Made by a program: the position numbers and the translations under genes. Under the pieces are notes generated by a model, which saw nothing but the letters and a program-made list of their open reading frames with translations, was not told the DNA's origin and did no database searches. Source: Candidatus Latescibacterota bacterium (GTDB taxonomy: Bacteria > Latescibacterota > UBA2968 > UBA8231). From it: a stretch of 64,000 nt of DNA. Location of the stretch: assembly GCA_022826515.1 (NCBI GenBank), contig JAJDUT010000060.1:62001-126000 (forward strand). Direction: 5' to 3'. Below, one piece after another: positions 32,857-41,764 of this stretch; positions within the stretch are counted from its first letter, which is position 1, and every line of letters starts with the position of its first letter.

Positions 32857-34086
32857 CTACTCTCCCAACACTTCCCGGGCAACTCTGAGGATGTTGCCGC
32901 CGAGGATTTTGCGGATGTCGTCGTCGGCATAACCGCGCTGCACCATGCCGACCGTGAACAGCGGAAAGTTAGTCCACGCCGTGCTCTGGAACATGCGCTC
33001 TTGACGCCACTCGGAGCGTTGCACGGGGTCGTTGACCTCCCACAGTGCCTCCCAGCGCGGGCGGCTGCTCGGTCGCGCTGGCACCTTGGCGTTTTCTTTT
33101 TGGGCGCGGCAGCTAACGTAAGGTCGATCCGTGCCAATGGTCACGTGATCGACGCCGACGGTTTGCACTGCATGGTCGATGTGGTCGAGCATGGCGTCGA
33201 TGCAGCCGCTGCCGCCGATAAAGGCTGGCACGTTGGTGATGCCCACGGTTCCGCCCTTGTCGGCGATTGCCCGCATCACTTCGTCCGGCTTGCAGCGGTG
33301 GTGGTGGTTCAGGGCCGCGCAGGCCGAATGGCTGGCGACGATTGGCTTTTGCGACACCTCGGCCGCGTCTAGGCAGGTCTGCCAGCCGGAGTGGGCCACG
33401 TCGGCAATCACGCCGACCTCGTTCATTTCGGCGATCACGGCACGGCCAAAGTCGCTTAGACCGGCGTTGGCTGGCTCGGCACAGCCGTCGCCGATTGGAT
33501 TGCGGCGGTTGTAGGTCAGGTGCATCATGCGGCAGCCAAGCTCGAAGAACTGGCTGATGAAACGCAGCTCCTGCTCGACCGTGGCCTGCTCTCCGGGGAG
33601 GGGCACGCCGTTACACGTCTGGTAGATGCAGTGCCGTCCAGCGGCTTTTGCAGCGACGATGTCGGAGGGGAAGGCGGCGCGCGCCACGTGGTCGCGCATG
33701 CGATCCGTCAGATGCGTATAGTGCGCCAGCCGCCCCAACATGCGCATGGGGTTGTTGCCCTCTTCGCCAGCGTTTTGAAAGGCGCAGGTCACCCCGGACG
33801 CCTCCCAGGCCCCCAGATACTCGGCCTTTAGCTCGTCGTCGTAGGCCCAGCGCGTCATTCGCATCTGCTCCGACAGGTACTGTAGCTCGACTTCCGAGGC
33901 CCGCGCCTCCACGGCCTGTGCCATGGCCTCGCCGTCGATCGGCGCTATCAGCCCGAGGCTGTACGACTCGCACACGATGGCGTCGCGGTGCAAGGCCAAC
34001 CCGTGCTCCAATTGCGATGCGGACGGTTGCAGGATCTCGAGCGCCACGGCTCTCGCTTGTTGGATGTTTTCTTCCCAGGTGGTCAC
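32857..34086 (-). CDS. M19 (renal dipeptidase)-like protein lacking part of the metal site
   Basis: 409 residues. M19 features in the second half are clear: CRMMHLTYNRRNPIGDG, LSDFGRAVIAEMNEVGVIADVAHSG, VASHSACAALNHHHR and VDHVTIGTDRP, which supply two His ligands and the catalytic Asp. The N-terminal HxD of the family (usually in a DGHNDL segment after LHRDA) is replaced by residues 38-45 VCESYSLG, and the bridging Glu segment reads IYQTCNGVPL. One metal site is therefore probably missing, so activity may differ from dipeptide hydrolysis. No signal peptide is visible. Confidence 0.8.
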   Translation of the reverse strand: MTTWEENIQQARAVALEILQPSASQLEHGLALHRDAIVCESYSLGLIAPIDGEAMAQAVEARASEVELQYLSEQMRMTRWAYDDELKAEYLGAWEASGVTCAFQNAGEEGNNPMRMLGRLAHYTHLTDRMRDHVARAAFPSDIVAAKAAGRHCIYQTCNGVPLPGEQATVEQELRFISQFFELGCRMMHLTYNRRNPIGDGCAEPANAGLSDFGRAVIAEMNEVGVIADVAHSGWQTCLDAAEVSQKPIVASHSACAALNHHHRCKPDEVMRAIADKGGTVGITNVPAFIGGSGCIDAMLDHIDHAVQTVGVDHVTIGTDRPYVSCRAQKENAKVPARPSSRPRWEALWEVNDPVQRSEWRQERMFQSTAWTNFPLFTVGMVQRGYADDDIRKILGGNILRVAREVLGE

Positions 34087-34432
34087 TGATTCTTCCCTTT
34101 CTTTGGGTTGGGGGATGGATGGGGATGGCCGGTGTAGGCTCGCTCGCCGCGCACGACGACTGTGTCATTAGGTAGCCAACAATCTCGACCGCCCGTGCTT
34201 CTGTCAAGCGTTTTTCCGATTACCGGCAGACTCTCGCCGAGGGTCGGTTGCATAGCCCGCAATAACCGCTTTTATCCATATAACCGAACTGTACGGCAGA
34301 TTGCGGATTTTATTTTTTTGTTAAGCTGTAACTATTTTTCTTGCTGCGGCCCACATGGTAACAATAATTCTCATCGAATAATCGTTTTGGGAGAATTCCA
34401 CTTTACTTTTTTCTTGATCGGAGGAACAAGAC
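34087..34432. other. Divergent intergenic region, no gene recognised
   Basis: This 346-base gap separates the minus-strand M19-like gene from the plus-strand VOC gene and is the longest non-coding stretch in the window. Its right half (about 34290-34400) is AT-rich with T runs, as expected of a promoter region. A GGAGG motif at the right edge belongs to the VOC gene. I found no tRNA, riboswitch-like structure, strong inverted repeat or convincing -35/-10 pair. Confidence 0.5.
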
Positions 34433-34825
34433 ATGACAGGAAAACTATACGAAGCCGCTTTTCCGTTTGCCGAGGACGTCCTCGCCTTGCCAGTGGAAGA
34501 CCTCGACCAAGCCGCAACGTGGTACGGCGCGGCCTTTGGACTCGTGGAGGTCGAAAGGCGCAACGATCCCGTGCCGACGATTATTCTCGAACGCGACGGT
34601 GTGCAGATTGGGTTTGCGGTCAATGGCGGCGACGCCAGCCAAGAGGGCGCGGCTATTTTGGTGAACGACATCCACAAGGCCCGCGATGAGATAGAGGCGA
34701 ACGGGGTCGAGACGGGCAATTGGCGCGTAGATGAACTCGATGGAAAGAAATATCAGGTTTTCTTCGTAGTCGCTCCCGACGGGCTTTGTTACTACTTCCA
34801 CCAGCCGATTGAAAACGCTGGATAG
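34433..34825 (+). CDS. VOC-family small protein
   Basis: 130 residues, one VOC unit. ATCGGAGG stands eight bases before the ATG. VLALPVEDLDQAATWYGAAFGL is the first beta-alpha element, IILERDGVQIGFAVNGG the following strands, AAILVNDIHKARDEIEANGV the second helix and FFVVAPDGLCYYFHQP the terminal strand. Metal-ligand His/Glu at the usual places are not obvious (the first strand has no His), so it may be a non-metal binding or resistance-type VOC protein. It stands alone between a divergent gene and the spermidine synthase-like gene. Confidence 0.72.
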   Translation: MTGKLYEAAFPFAEDVLALPVEDLDQAATWYGAAFGLVEVERRNDPVPTIILERDGVQIGFAVNGGDASQEGAAILVNDIHKARDEIEANGVETGNWRVDELDGKKYQVFFVVAPDGLCYYFHQPIENAG

Positions 34826-34869
34826 CGATTGTTGCGATTAGTCTGGTCGCGTTTTACAAAGGATCGACC

Positions 34870-37383
34870 TTGAGGAATCCCCCCCTAGCCCTGCTGATCC
34901 TGTTCTTTTTCTCCGGAGCCTGCTCCCTCGTCTATCAAGTCGTCTGGGTGCGCATGTTGATGCCGGTGTTCGGGGTCAGCACCTTTGCCGTCAGTATTGT
35001 CTTGGCCGCCTTCATGGCCGGTCTTGCCTTGGGCAGCTATTGGTGCGGTCGGGTGGCCGATCGTCGGGGCAACGGTTTGCGGCTCTACGCGCTGTTGGAA
35101 CTGGGCATAGGCGTCTTCGCTTTGATATTTCCGCTTTTGCTTGCGGGCTTAGACGAGGTGTACACGGCGCTATACGGCTCTTTGCAGGGGATAGATGGGG
35201 CCTTTGTGCTCATCCGCTTGGTGCTCGCGTTCGCGCTGCTGCTGGTGCCGACTACCCTCATGGGCGCTACCATGCCGACGCTGAGCAAGGCCGTGGCGCA
35301 TCGCTTGGAGCGAGTCGGCGGGGACATGGGACGCTTGTATGCGGCCAATACCCTAGGCGCGGCCGCAGGATGCGCGGTGGCGGCCTTTTTCGCGCTCGAA
35401 CATCTGGGCGTCAGCGGCACCACGTACGCGGCGGCGGCGGGCAACCTGATTATCGCTTTGGTCGCCTATCGCTGGAGCCGCGATGGCCAGCAGGAGCAGC
35501 CGGGCGTAGAGCGGGATGCAGCGCCCACGACCTTAGAGGGTTGGTTGGTCTTGGTGGGATTTGCGCTTTCCGGGTTTGTGGCCCTCGGATACGAGGTGCT
35601 GTGGACGCGGCTTTTGGCGATGCTCCTGCAGAGTGCTACTGCCCAAACCCTGAGTACGATCCTCGTCGCCTTCCTGCTGGGGTTGGCTGGTGGGGCCGCG
35701 CTCGGGGCGCGCTTGATCGATCGCTGGCGCACGCCGCTGGCTGCCTTTGGCGCGGTGGAGTTGCTCATCGGGCTGTGCGGCCTAAGCTCGATTGCCGCCT
35801 TTGGCAGCATACCTTATATCGTCGAGGCGTGGGGCGGTGCGCTCTCGTGGGAAGGCCATCTGTCCAAGCTGTTCGTCGCCGCCTTCGTCGTAATGCTCCC
35901 GGCGACGCTGCTGATGGGACTGCTCTTTCCCATTGCGGCCAAGGTGTGCATCCCGCGTATTGAGCAGCTAGGGCGCGGCGTCGGCACGGTGTACGCCGCC
36001 AATACGCTGGGAGCTATTGCTGGCGCTCTGGTCGCTGGATTTGTGTTGTTGCCTCTGCTGGGTACCTATCGGAGCATTCAGGTGTTGGCGTGGGTTAATA
36101 TCGCCGTCGGCGCGGTGATTTTGGCACTGGACCCGGCGGCGCAGTTGCGCAGAAAGGCCGTGCGCACGGTCGGCGGCTTGGCGCTGGGGCTGGTCTTAAT
36201 GCTGCTCTTGCCGGCCGGCCTCTTCGTCGAGTTGTTCCACTGGTCGGAGCCAAACAGCCGCTTGCTCTACTGGGACGAGGGCGCTGGTGCCACGGTCTCA
36301 GTCCACCAGAAACAGGACGGCGTGCGGATCCTCAAGGTCAACGGTGGCGGCGAGGTCCCCACTGATTATGCCTCGTTGCAGACCTTCCGCCTGCTAGGGC
36401 ACTTGCCGCTGGTTTTGCACCCCGATCCAGACGAAGTGCTGGTTATTGCTTTTGGCGGCGGCATCACCCTGTCCGCAGCCGAATTGCACGAACCGGAGCG
36501 GCTCGATTGCGCCGAGTTGGTGCCGGGCGTCCCGCGAGCCGCGCCCTATTTTGCTCGCTACAACCGCCAGATCGCCACCCGCCTCGACCAAGCCCCCATC
36601 GAACTGGTCGCCGAAGACGGTCGCAACCACGTGCTGCGTACGCAGCGGCAATACGACGCCATCATCTGCGACGCCACGCATCCGGGCACGGCTGATAGCT
36701 GGGTGCTCTATACGGAGGAGTTCTACCGGCTCTGCCGCGGCCGCGTCGGCCCGGACGGGCTAGTAGCGCAGTGGCTGCCGCTGCACGGGCTGTCGGTGGA
36801 GGACTACAAGATGATCCTGCGGACCTTCCGGGCCGTGTATCCGCACGCTTCGCTGTGGCTGACTCACCAATACTCGATCCTGCTGGGCACGCCGGGCGCA
36901 CTGCGCATAGACTACGCGGCGCTCGGGCACAAGCTAGGGCAGCCGGCGGTGCGGGCGAACTTGCGCTCAGTGGATTTGGGCGATCCGCCATCTTTTTTGA
37001 GCGCCTTAGTGTTGGGTGAAAAGGAGCTAGCGGCCTACGCGGGCAGCGGGCCAATCAATACGGACGACCGCCCGTACATCAGCTTTACCGACCGCCGCCG
37101 CCGTGGCACTAGCGGCGGCTTACCTGTGCTCAAGAGCTTGGTCGAGCACCTAGTCGTCCATCCGCGACCGTACCTCTCGGCAGACATTTCCACGGAGGTT
37201 GTTGAAACACTCGAACGGCGCTTGGCCGCCCGGCGGCACACTGTGCTTGGAACGATTGCCTTGCTCGAAAAGGATGGGGAACGAGCGGCAGCGGACTTTG
37301 CGCGGGCGCGGGAGATAGACCCCGGAGAGCGCGGTGCGCTGCGCGGACTCAAACAACTGCGCGGACGCGCTACGGCTCCCTGA
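34870..37383 (+). CDS. Fused membrane (MFS-like)/spermidine synthase-like protein
   Basis: 837 residues with a TTG start at 34870. The first ~450 residues form about 12-14 hydrophobic segments with MFS-like loops (GSYWCGRVADRRG, GALVAGFVLLP). The C-terminal part is a spermidine synthase-like Rossmann domain: LVIAFGGGITLSAAELHEPE near residue 520 (AdoMet loop), LVAEDGRNHVL, ICDATHPGTADSWVLYTEEFY near 600-620 and GLVAQWLPLHGL. The last ~60 residues are helical and TPR-like. Such fusions are widespread and uncharacterised; a polyamine aminopropyltransferase role is inferred only from fold. Its 3' end overlaps the convergent UnbV gene by 14 bases. Confidence 0.85.
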   Translation: MRNPPLALLILFFFSGACSLVYQVVWVRMLMPVFGVSTFAVSIVLAAFMAGLALGSYWCGRVADRRGNGLRLYALLELGIGVFALIFPLLLAGLDEVYTALYGSLQGIDGAFVLIRLVLAFALLLVPTTLMGATMPTLSKAVAHRLERVGGDMGRLYAANTLGAAAGCAVAAFFALEHLGVSGTTYAAAAGNLIIALVAYRWSRDGQQEQPGVERDAAPTTLEGWLVLVGFALSGFVALGYEVLWTRLLAMLLQSATAQTLSTILVAFLLGLAGGAALGARLIDRWRTPLAAFGAVELLIGLCGLSSIAAFGSIPYIVEAWGGALSWEGHLSKLFVAAFVVMLPATLLMGLLFPIAAKVCIPRIEQLGRGVGTVYAANTLGAIAGALVAGFVLLPLLGTYRSIQVLAWVNIAVGAVILALDPAAQLRRKAVRTVGGLALGLVLMLLLPAGLFVELFHWSEPNSRLLYWDEGAGATVSVHQKQDGVRILKVNGGGEVPTDYASLQTFRLLGHLPLVLHPDPDEVLVIAFGGGITLSAAELHEPERLDCAELVPGVPRAAPYFARYNRQIATRLDQAPIELVAEDGRNHVLRTQRQYDAIICDATHPGTADSWVLYTEEFYRLCRGRVGPDGLVAQWLPLHGLSVEDYKMILRTFRAVYPHASLWLTHQYSILLGTPGALRIDYAALGHKLGQPAVRANLRSVDLGDPPSFLSALVLGEKELAAYAGSGPINTDDRPYISFTDRRRRGTSGGLPVLKSLVEHLVVHPRPYLSADISTEVVETLERRLAARRHTVLGTIALLEKDGERAAADFARAREIDPGERGALRGLKQLRGRATAP

Positions 37384-39289
37384 TTTCGACGAGTTGGTTG
37401 CTCTCGATGGGGCCGGCGACGGTCTGCGCAGCGCCAGAAGGCCACTGCACTTCGATGCGCTCGGCGGTGTTGGCCGGCCCGAGTCCGAAGTAGAGCGGTA
37501 AGAGGCTCTGCGAGAGATAGCCGGACTTGCCGTCGTGTATTCGGGTGTAGGTTTGGGAACGGGTGTGGACGCTGACTACTGCGCCGAGACCATCGCGGTT
37601 GGAGCGGGTGCCGGTCAGGCGGAGCTTGAGGAAGTTGAGGTTCGCCTTTTGGTCGCTCAGATCGCTGATTAATAGCAGCGGCGGTGCATTGAATTCATTG
37701 GTGACGATGTCTAAGTCGCCGTCGTCGTCTAAATCCGCTAGCGCTGACGCGCGCGAGCCTAGCGCACCCCAGAAGACGTGGGGGCCGCTGCGCCCCTCGC
37801 AGTCGGGATGGGTTGCGTATTCCCCAGCGCAATCTAAAGCAAACCACGGCATGGCCGTGCGTCCCTCGCGTCGCGGCTCGACTCCGAGAGCAAATTCGGC
37901 GTCGAGGAAGCCCTTGCCGCGGTCGTTGAGCAACAGGGAGTTGACTGCGTAGCGGAAGGCGTAGTTCATGCTGGCGGTGATAAAGACATCTTCGTATCCG
38001 TCGGCGTTGAGGTCGCCCGCGCTCAGTCCCCAAGGCCAGTAGTTTTCCGCGCCGATAGAGTCGGAGATCTCGGCGTAGGTGCCGTCGGCTTGGCGGTGGT
38101 AGAAGGCGTTGCCGTAGATGCTGCGCCCGCCCGAGCGGAGGAAGCTCTCGGTCCACTGCATGCGCGACTTGAGCTTTTCGCGCTCCGGCCCAATGTCCTC
38201 GCTCATGTCCGAGTGCATGTCGGTGATGTAGAGGTCTTGGTGGCCGTCGTTGTCAAAGTCGAGGATCTGAGCCGACATGGCCCCCCACGGCGTGCGCGGA
38301 AAGACCGCTAGGCTCTTGTCGATAAAGCGCTGGCCTCGGTCGTTTTCGTAGTATTGGTCGTGCCCCTGCATGTTGAGCACGTACAGGTCTGGCCAGCCGT
38401 CTTCGTTGGCGTCTAGCGGCATGGCGTCGCCGGACCAACCATCGGCCTTGATCCCAACCTCTTCGGTCACATCGACAAAGCGGTTTTCCCCGGCATTGCG
38501 GAAGAGCAGGCTCGGCTCGGTGCGCTCGGGCTTGAGATGGCCGGCAAAGGCGTCTTTGAAGCCGACGTAGTAGTGGTACTGATCCGGTTGCTCCTCGGGC
38601 TCAAAGCCAATAACTGCGATTGAATCGCCGCGCTCGGTGTACTGTCCAACATTGGTCAAAAAGAGGTCGAGCTGTCCGTCGCGATCGTAGTCGAAGAAGA
38701 GGGCCGCCGAAGAATGCCCCTGGTGATCGAGGCCAGACGCTTGTGAAATATCCGCAAAGCGCCCGTCGCCTTGGTTGCGAAAGAGAACATTGCCTGTGCG
38801 CACGTTGGTGACGTATAGGTCGGGTGCTCCGTCGTTGTCTAGGTCGGCGAAGGAAGCGGTCACACCGATGCGGTCTGCGAGCCCCACGCCACCCTGCTCG
38901 GTGATGTCGGTGAATTGGCCGTCGCCCGCGTTGCGCCACAGCCCGTTTGGTCCGGTTTGGTTGACGAAGTAGAGATCCGTGCGCCCGTCGCCATCGACAT
39001 CTGCCAAGGCAATCCCATTGCCATGGTCGTAGTGATTGGGCCGGTAGTGCCGTCCCGAGTCATCAACGATGCGGTGGTGAAAGGCGATGCCGCTGGTGGG
39101 TTGGCGGTCGGTGAAGCTGAAATCGCAGAAGACCGCGTAGTCTGCGGCCTCGGCTACTTGGGCTTGGCGACGGGTCGCCAGCCAAGGGGGATCCAGTACT
39201 TCTGGGGGGACGCCGACAGCAGTGGGTGGATTGGCTGCGTTTATTTGGATCGCCGCCGACAAAAATAAGAGAATTAGAATTAGAGACAT
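37370..39289 (-). CDS. Secreted FG-GAP/VCBS repeat protein with ASPIC-UnbV domain
   Basis: About 639 residues from ATG at 39289 (GTG at 39295 adds two). Signal peptide MSLILILLFLSAAIQINA. At least six FG-GAP/VCBS blades with calcium-binding DxDxDGxxDL loops are visible: ALADVDGDGRTDLYFVN, FADLDNDGAPDLYVTN, FFDYDRDGQLDLFLTN, PLDANEDGWPDLYVLN, DFDNDGHQDLYITD and DLNADGYEDVFITAS, with ALADLDDDGDLDIVTNE late. The C-terminal ASPIC/UnbV domain has RDGLGAVVSVHT and YFGLGPANTAERIEVQWPSG. CRTAC1-like proteins of this type are secreted, ligand unknown. It partners in order with the next gene. Confidence 0.85.
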   Translation of the reverse strand: MSLILILLFLSAAIQINAANPPTAVGVPPEVLDPPWLATRRQAQVAEAADYAVFCDFSFTDRQPTSGIAFHHRIVDDSGRHYRPNHYDHGNGIALADVDGDGRTDLYFVNQTGPNGLWRNAGDGQFTDITEQGGVGLADRIGVTASFADLDNDGAPDLYVTNVRTGNVLFRNQGDGRFADISQASGLDHQGHSSAALFFDYDRDGQLDLFLTNVGQYTERGDSIAVIGFEPEEQPDQYHYYVGFKDAFAGHLKPERTEPSLLFRNAGENRFVDVTEEVGIKADGWSGDAMPLDANEDGWPDLYVLNMQGHDQYYENDRGQRFIDKSLAVFPRTPWGAMSAQILDFDNDGHQDLYITDMHSDMSEDIGPEREKLKSRMQWTESFLRSGGRSIYGNAFYHRQADGTYAEISDSIGAENYWPWGLSAGDLNADGYEDVFITASMNYAFRYAVNSLLLNDRGKGFLDAEFALGVEPRREGRTAMPWFALDCAGEYATHPDCEGRSGPHVFWGALGSRASALADLDDDGDLDIVTNEFNAPPLLLISDLSDQKANLNFLKLRLTGTRSNRDGLGAVVSVHTRSQTYTRIHDGKSGYLSQSLLPLYFGLGPANTAERIEVQWPSGAAQTVAGPIESNQLVEIREP

Positions 39290-39433
39290 GCACACTACCT
39301 GTGTAGTTCGAGATGCTGCCGATTTCTACTGCGAGGGTTTTAGAATAACCGCATGATCGTCTAGCGACAATTTGAGGACAGCGCAGCGATGGACAAGGGG
39401 ATGCCGTTGAAGCGGGTGGCGTAACGCATGCTT

Positions 39434-41665
39434 TCAGGGCGTCAGTTCGTGGTAGCGGTTTAGCTGTGGATCGGATAGGGTGGTGACTTTCCCACCGAGC
39501 CACTGGACTTCGACGGCTTCGACCTGCTCGTCGCGGCCCAAGCCGAACAGGCGGGTGGGTGAGCGTTGGGCGTCGAAGGATTCGCCGGTATAGACCCACT
39601 GCGTTTTGGTGCCTTGGGACGAGCGCAGGGTGATGCGCGCGCCGATGGGAGAGATGCCGGTCGCGCCTTGGAGGCGCACGCCGAGCCAGTTGTTGTCGCC
39701 GGGCCAGACGTTGCGCAAGACGTGGACTCGCTCGCGGCGCGGAGTGCCGGACCATTCGCTGACCAATAGGTCCATGCGGCCATCGGCGTCGATGTCCATG
39801 TCGAGGACGGTGCGCGCATCGAATTCAAAAGCCACGTCCATCAGATAGCCGATCTCGACGAAGGAGCGGCCTCCTCCGCTCAGGTAGAGCTTGTTGTGTT
39901 CAAAGCCGTTCCACGAGATGCCCGCGTTGTGCCAGTCCGCAATCGCCTCGTCGAAGAATGCGGCTATTTGCGGGTCGGGTTCCGAGCCGCCGGTGTAGAT
40001 GTCGTGCGTCCAGAAGGTGGTGCAGTAGTCTTGGGCGGTCTCGCCGCTGAGGTGGCCGTTGGCCACGTAGATTTCGTCGTCGCCGTCGTTGTCGAAGTCC
40101 GCGGAGGCCACGCCCCAAGACCACCCGGTACGCGCTACCTGCTCCGTGCTTGGGGCGATGCTGAATTGGGCGTCTTCGCGCCCGAGGTAGAGCCGATTGC
40201 CAAAGCCCATGGCTTGGCGCTGCTGGTGGTGCTCGGGGTACTCTTCGCGCCCGAGATTGAGGTAGTCGAGGCGGCGCGCCGTGGTCGAGCTCATGCCTAC
40301 TACGTACATGTCGAGGCGGCTGTCGGCGTTGTAGTCGCCAAAGACGTGGGACATGCCAAAGGTCGATGCCTCGCTGACGGTGCGGGCGGTGACGTCGGCA
40401 AAGGTGCCGGTGCCGTCGTTGTAGTACAGGTCGATGCCAGCGAAGTCGCTGACGACCAATAGGTCGAGGTCGTCGTCGCCGTCGAGATCGGCCAAGGAGC
40501 CGCTGTAGGTGCGCCGCTTGCGCTTGGCTTCGAGGCCTGCGCGGGCCGTGATGTCGGTGAAGCGCCCGCGTCCGTCGTTGCTCAGCAGGTACGCGGGATA
40601 GCCGTCGTTGGCGTCGTAGTACGGCGTGGGCATCTGGCCCTCGCGGTAGGGCAGCCGGTACTGGCCAACCCACAGGTCGAGGTCGCCGTCGCCGTCGATG
40701 TCGCCGGCGCTCATGGCTTCGGGGTATTGCAGGGGACGAGTCGCAATGGCCAAACCGGGCTTCGACCAGAGCTCAGCCGAAGGTTGGTCGAAGTCCTTGC
40801 CGCCCTCGTAGAGACCCAGCAGTTGTCCGGGGCCGCCGACGATTAGATCGGGCGCGCCATCGCCGGTGAAGTCGGCCAAGAGCGCTACTTCGATGCGACC
40901 GATCGGAGGTGGATACGCCAAAAGCGGCTCGGGTGCAAAGCGTCCACCTTGGTTGCGGTAGAGCAAGTTGGCACCGAGTGCGAGCAGGTCGTCGAGACCG
41001 TCGCCGTTGAGGTCGGCGGCGATGAGAGGCGAGAGCGCGGTGTCGTCTGACAAGACGGCTGAAGAGGCAAAAGCGGGTGTGCCTCGCCGTTCGGTTAGGG
41101 TCAGATTCGAGGCGTCGATGGTGGCGGGGATATAGTGTCCGGTCTCGTCTTGCTGCTCGCTCCAGGTGACGGACAGGTCGCCGCTGACGATTAGACGTTT
41201 ATTGTGGTTTTTGACGTGCAGTTTTAGGTCTATCAAAGAGCGGACCGGGCCGTCCTCGACCGGGACGAATTGCTTGTGGTGCCATTCGGATTGTTCGAGA
41301 ACGAAGCCTTCATCTTCCCATTGTTCGAGCAGGGCCGACCACTGCCCGTGATCGAGCGTGCGCGGCGGGTCGCCATAGTGGGTTTCGACGATGTCCCAGT
41401 CGTGTTTGATGCTATCCTGGGGAGAGCCGAGCAGCAGTTGATCAAAGGGGAAAGCGGCTAGAACTGACCGCGCCTCTTGGGCCGCGCGCAGTTGGTCCCA
41501 TAAGGCGACAAAGACGGCTTCGTACTGCTGGGCGCGCCGCTCGTCGGACCAGACCGTGCGGTCCAGTTCGAGCCGCTGTTGGCGGATGGCAGCGGCACCC
41601 TGTGCCCCGGTTTGGTGCGGTGCTGCTAGCGAGAGGACGGTGAGGGTCAAGAGCAGTTTCAGCAT
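39434..41665 (-). CDS. Secreted FG-GAP/VCBS repeat protein with ASPIC-UnbV domain (paralogue)
   Basis: About 743 residues from ATG at 41665 (MLKLLLTLTVLSLAAPHQTGA, a signal peptide); the upstream ATG at 41698 adds an implausible prefix. After ~200 residues of unassigned helical/beta sequence come FG-GAP blades (AADLNGDGLDDLLALG, LADFTGDGAPDLIVGG, GDIDGDGDLDLWVG, LADLDGDDDLDLLVVSD, FGDYNADSRLDMYVVG, ASADFDNDGDDEIYVAN, DMDIDADGRMDLLVSEW). It closes with an UnbV domain (TGISPIGARITLR, FGLGRDEQVEAVEVQWLGG). It is 144 bases upstream of the first UnbV gene on the same strand, and the extra N-terminal region distinguishes it. Confidence 0.85.
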   Translation of the reverse strand: MLKLLLTLTVLSLAAPHQTGAQGAAAIRQQRLELDRTVWSDERRAQQYEAVFVALWDQLRAAQEARSVLAAFPFDQLLLGSPQDSIKHDWDIVETHYGDPPRTLDHGQWSALLEQWEDEGFVLEQSEWHHKQFVPVEDGPVRSLIDLKLHVKNHNKRLIVSGDLSVTWSEQQDETGHYIPATIDASNLTLTERRGTPAFASSAVLSDDTALSPLIAADLNGDGLDDLLALGANLLYRNQGGRFAPEPLLAYPPPIGRIEVALLADFTGDGAPDLIVGGPGQLLGLYEGGKDFDQPSAELWSKPGLAIATRPLQYPEAMSAGDIDGDGDLDLWVGQYRLPYREGQMPTPYYDANDGYPAYLLSNDGRGRFTDITARAGLEAKRKRRTYSGSLADLDGDDDLDLLVVSDFAGIDLYYNDGTGTFADVTARTVSEASTFGMSHVFGDYNADSRLDMYVVGMSSTTARRLDYLNLGREEYPEHHQQRQAMGFGNRLYLGREDAQFSIAPSTEQVARTGWSWGVASADFDNDGDDEIYVANGHLSGETAQDYCTTFWTHDIYTGGSEPDPQIAAFFDEAIADWHNAGISWNGFEHNKLYLSGGGRSFVEIGYLMDVAFEFDARTVLDMDIDADGRMDLLVSEWSGTPRRERVHVLRNVWPGDNNWLGVRLQGATGISPIGARITLRSSQGTKTQWVYTGESFDAQRSPTRLFGLGRDEQVEAVEVQWLGGKVTTLSDPQLNRYHELTP

Positions 41666-41764
41666 AGGTGGAATGACCATGGGAGCTGAGTTGAGCAAGG
41701 GCCGACACTAGATGAGCAGACAGTATAGGCAACGCTGATTTTTTTATCAAAAGTAGCTATGGCA

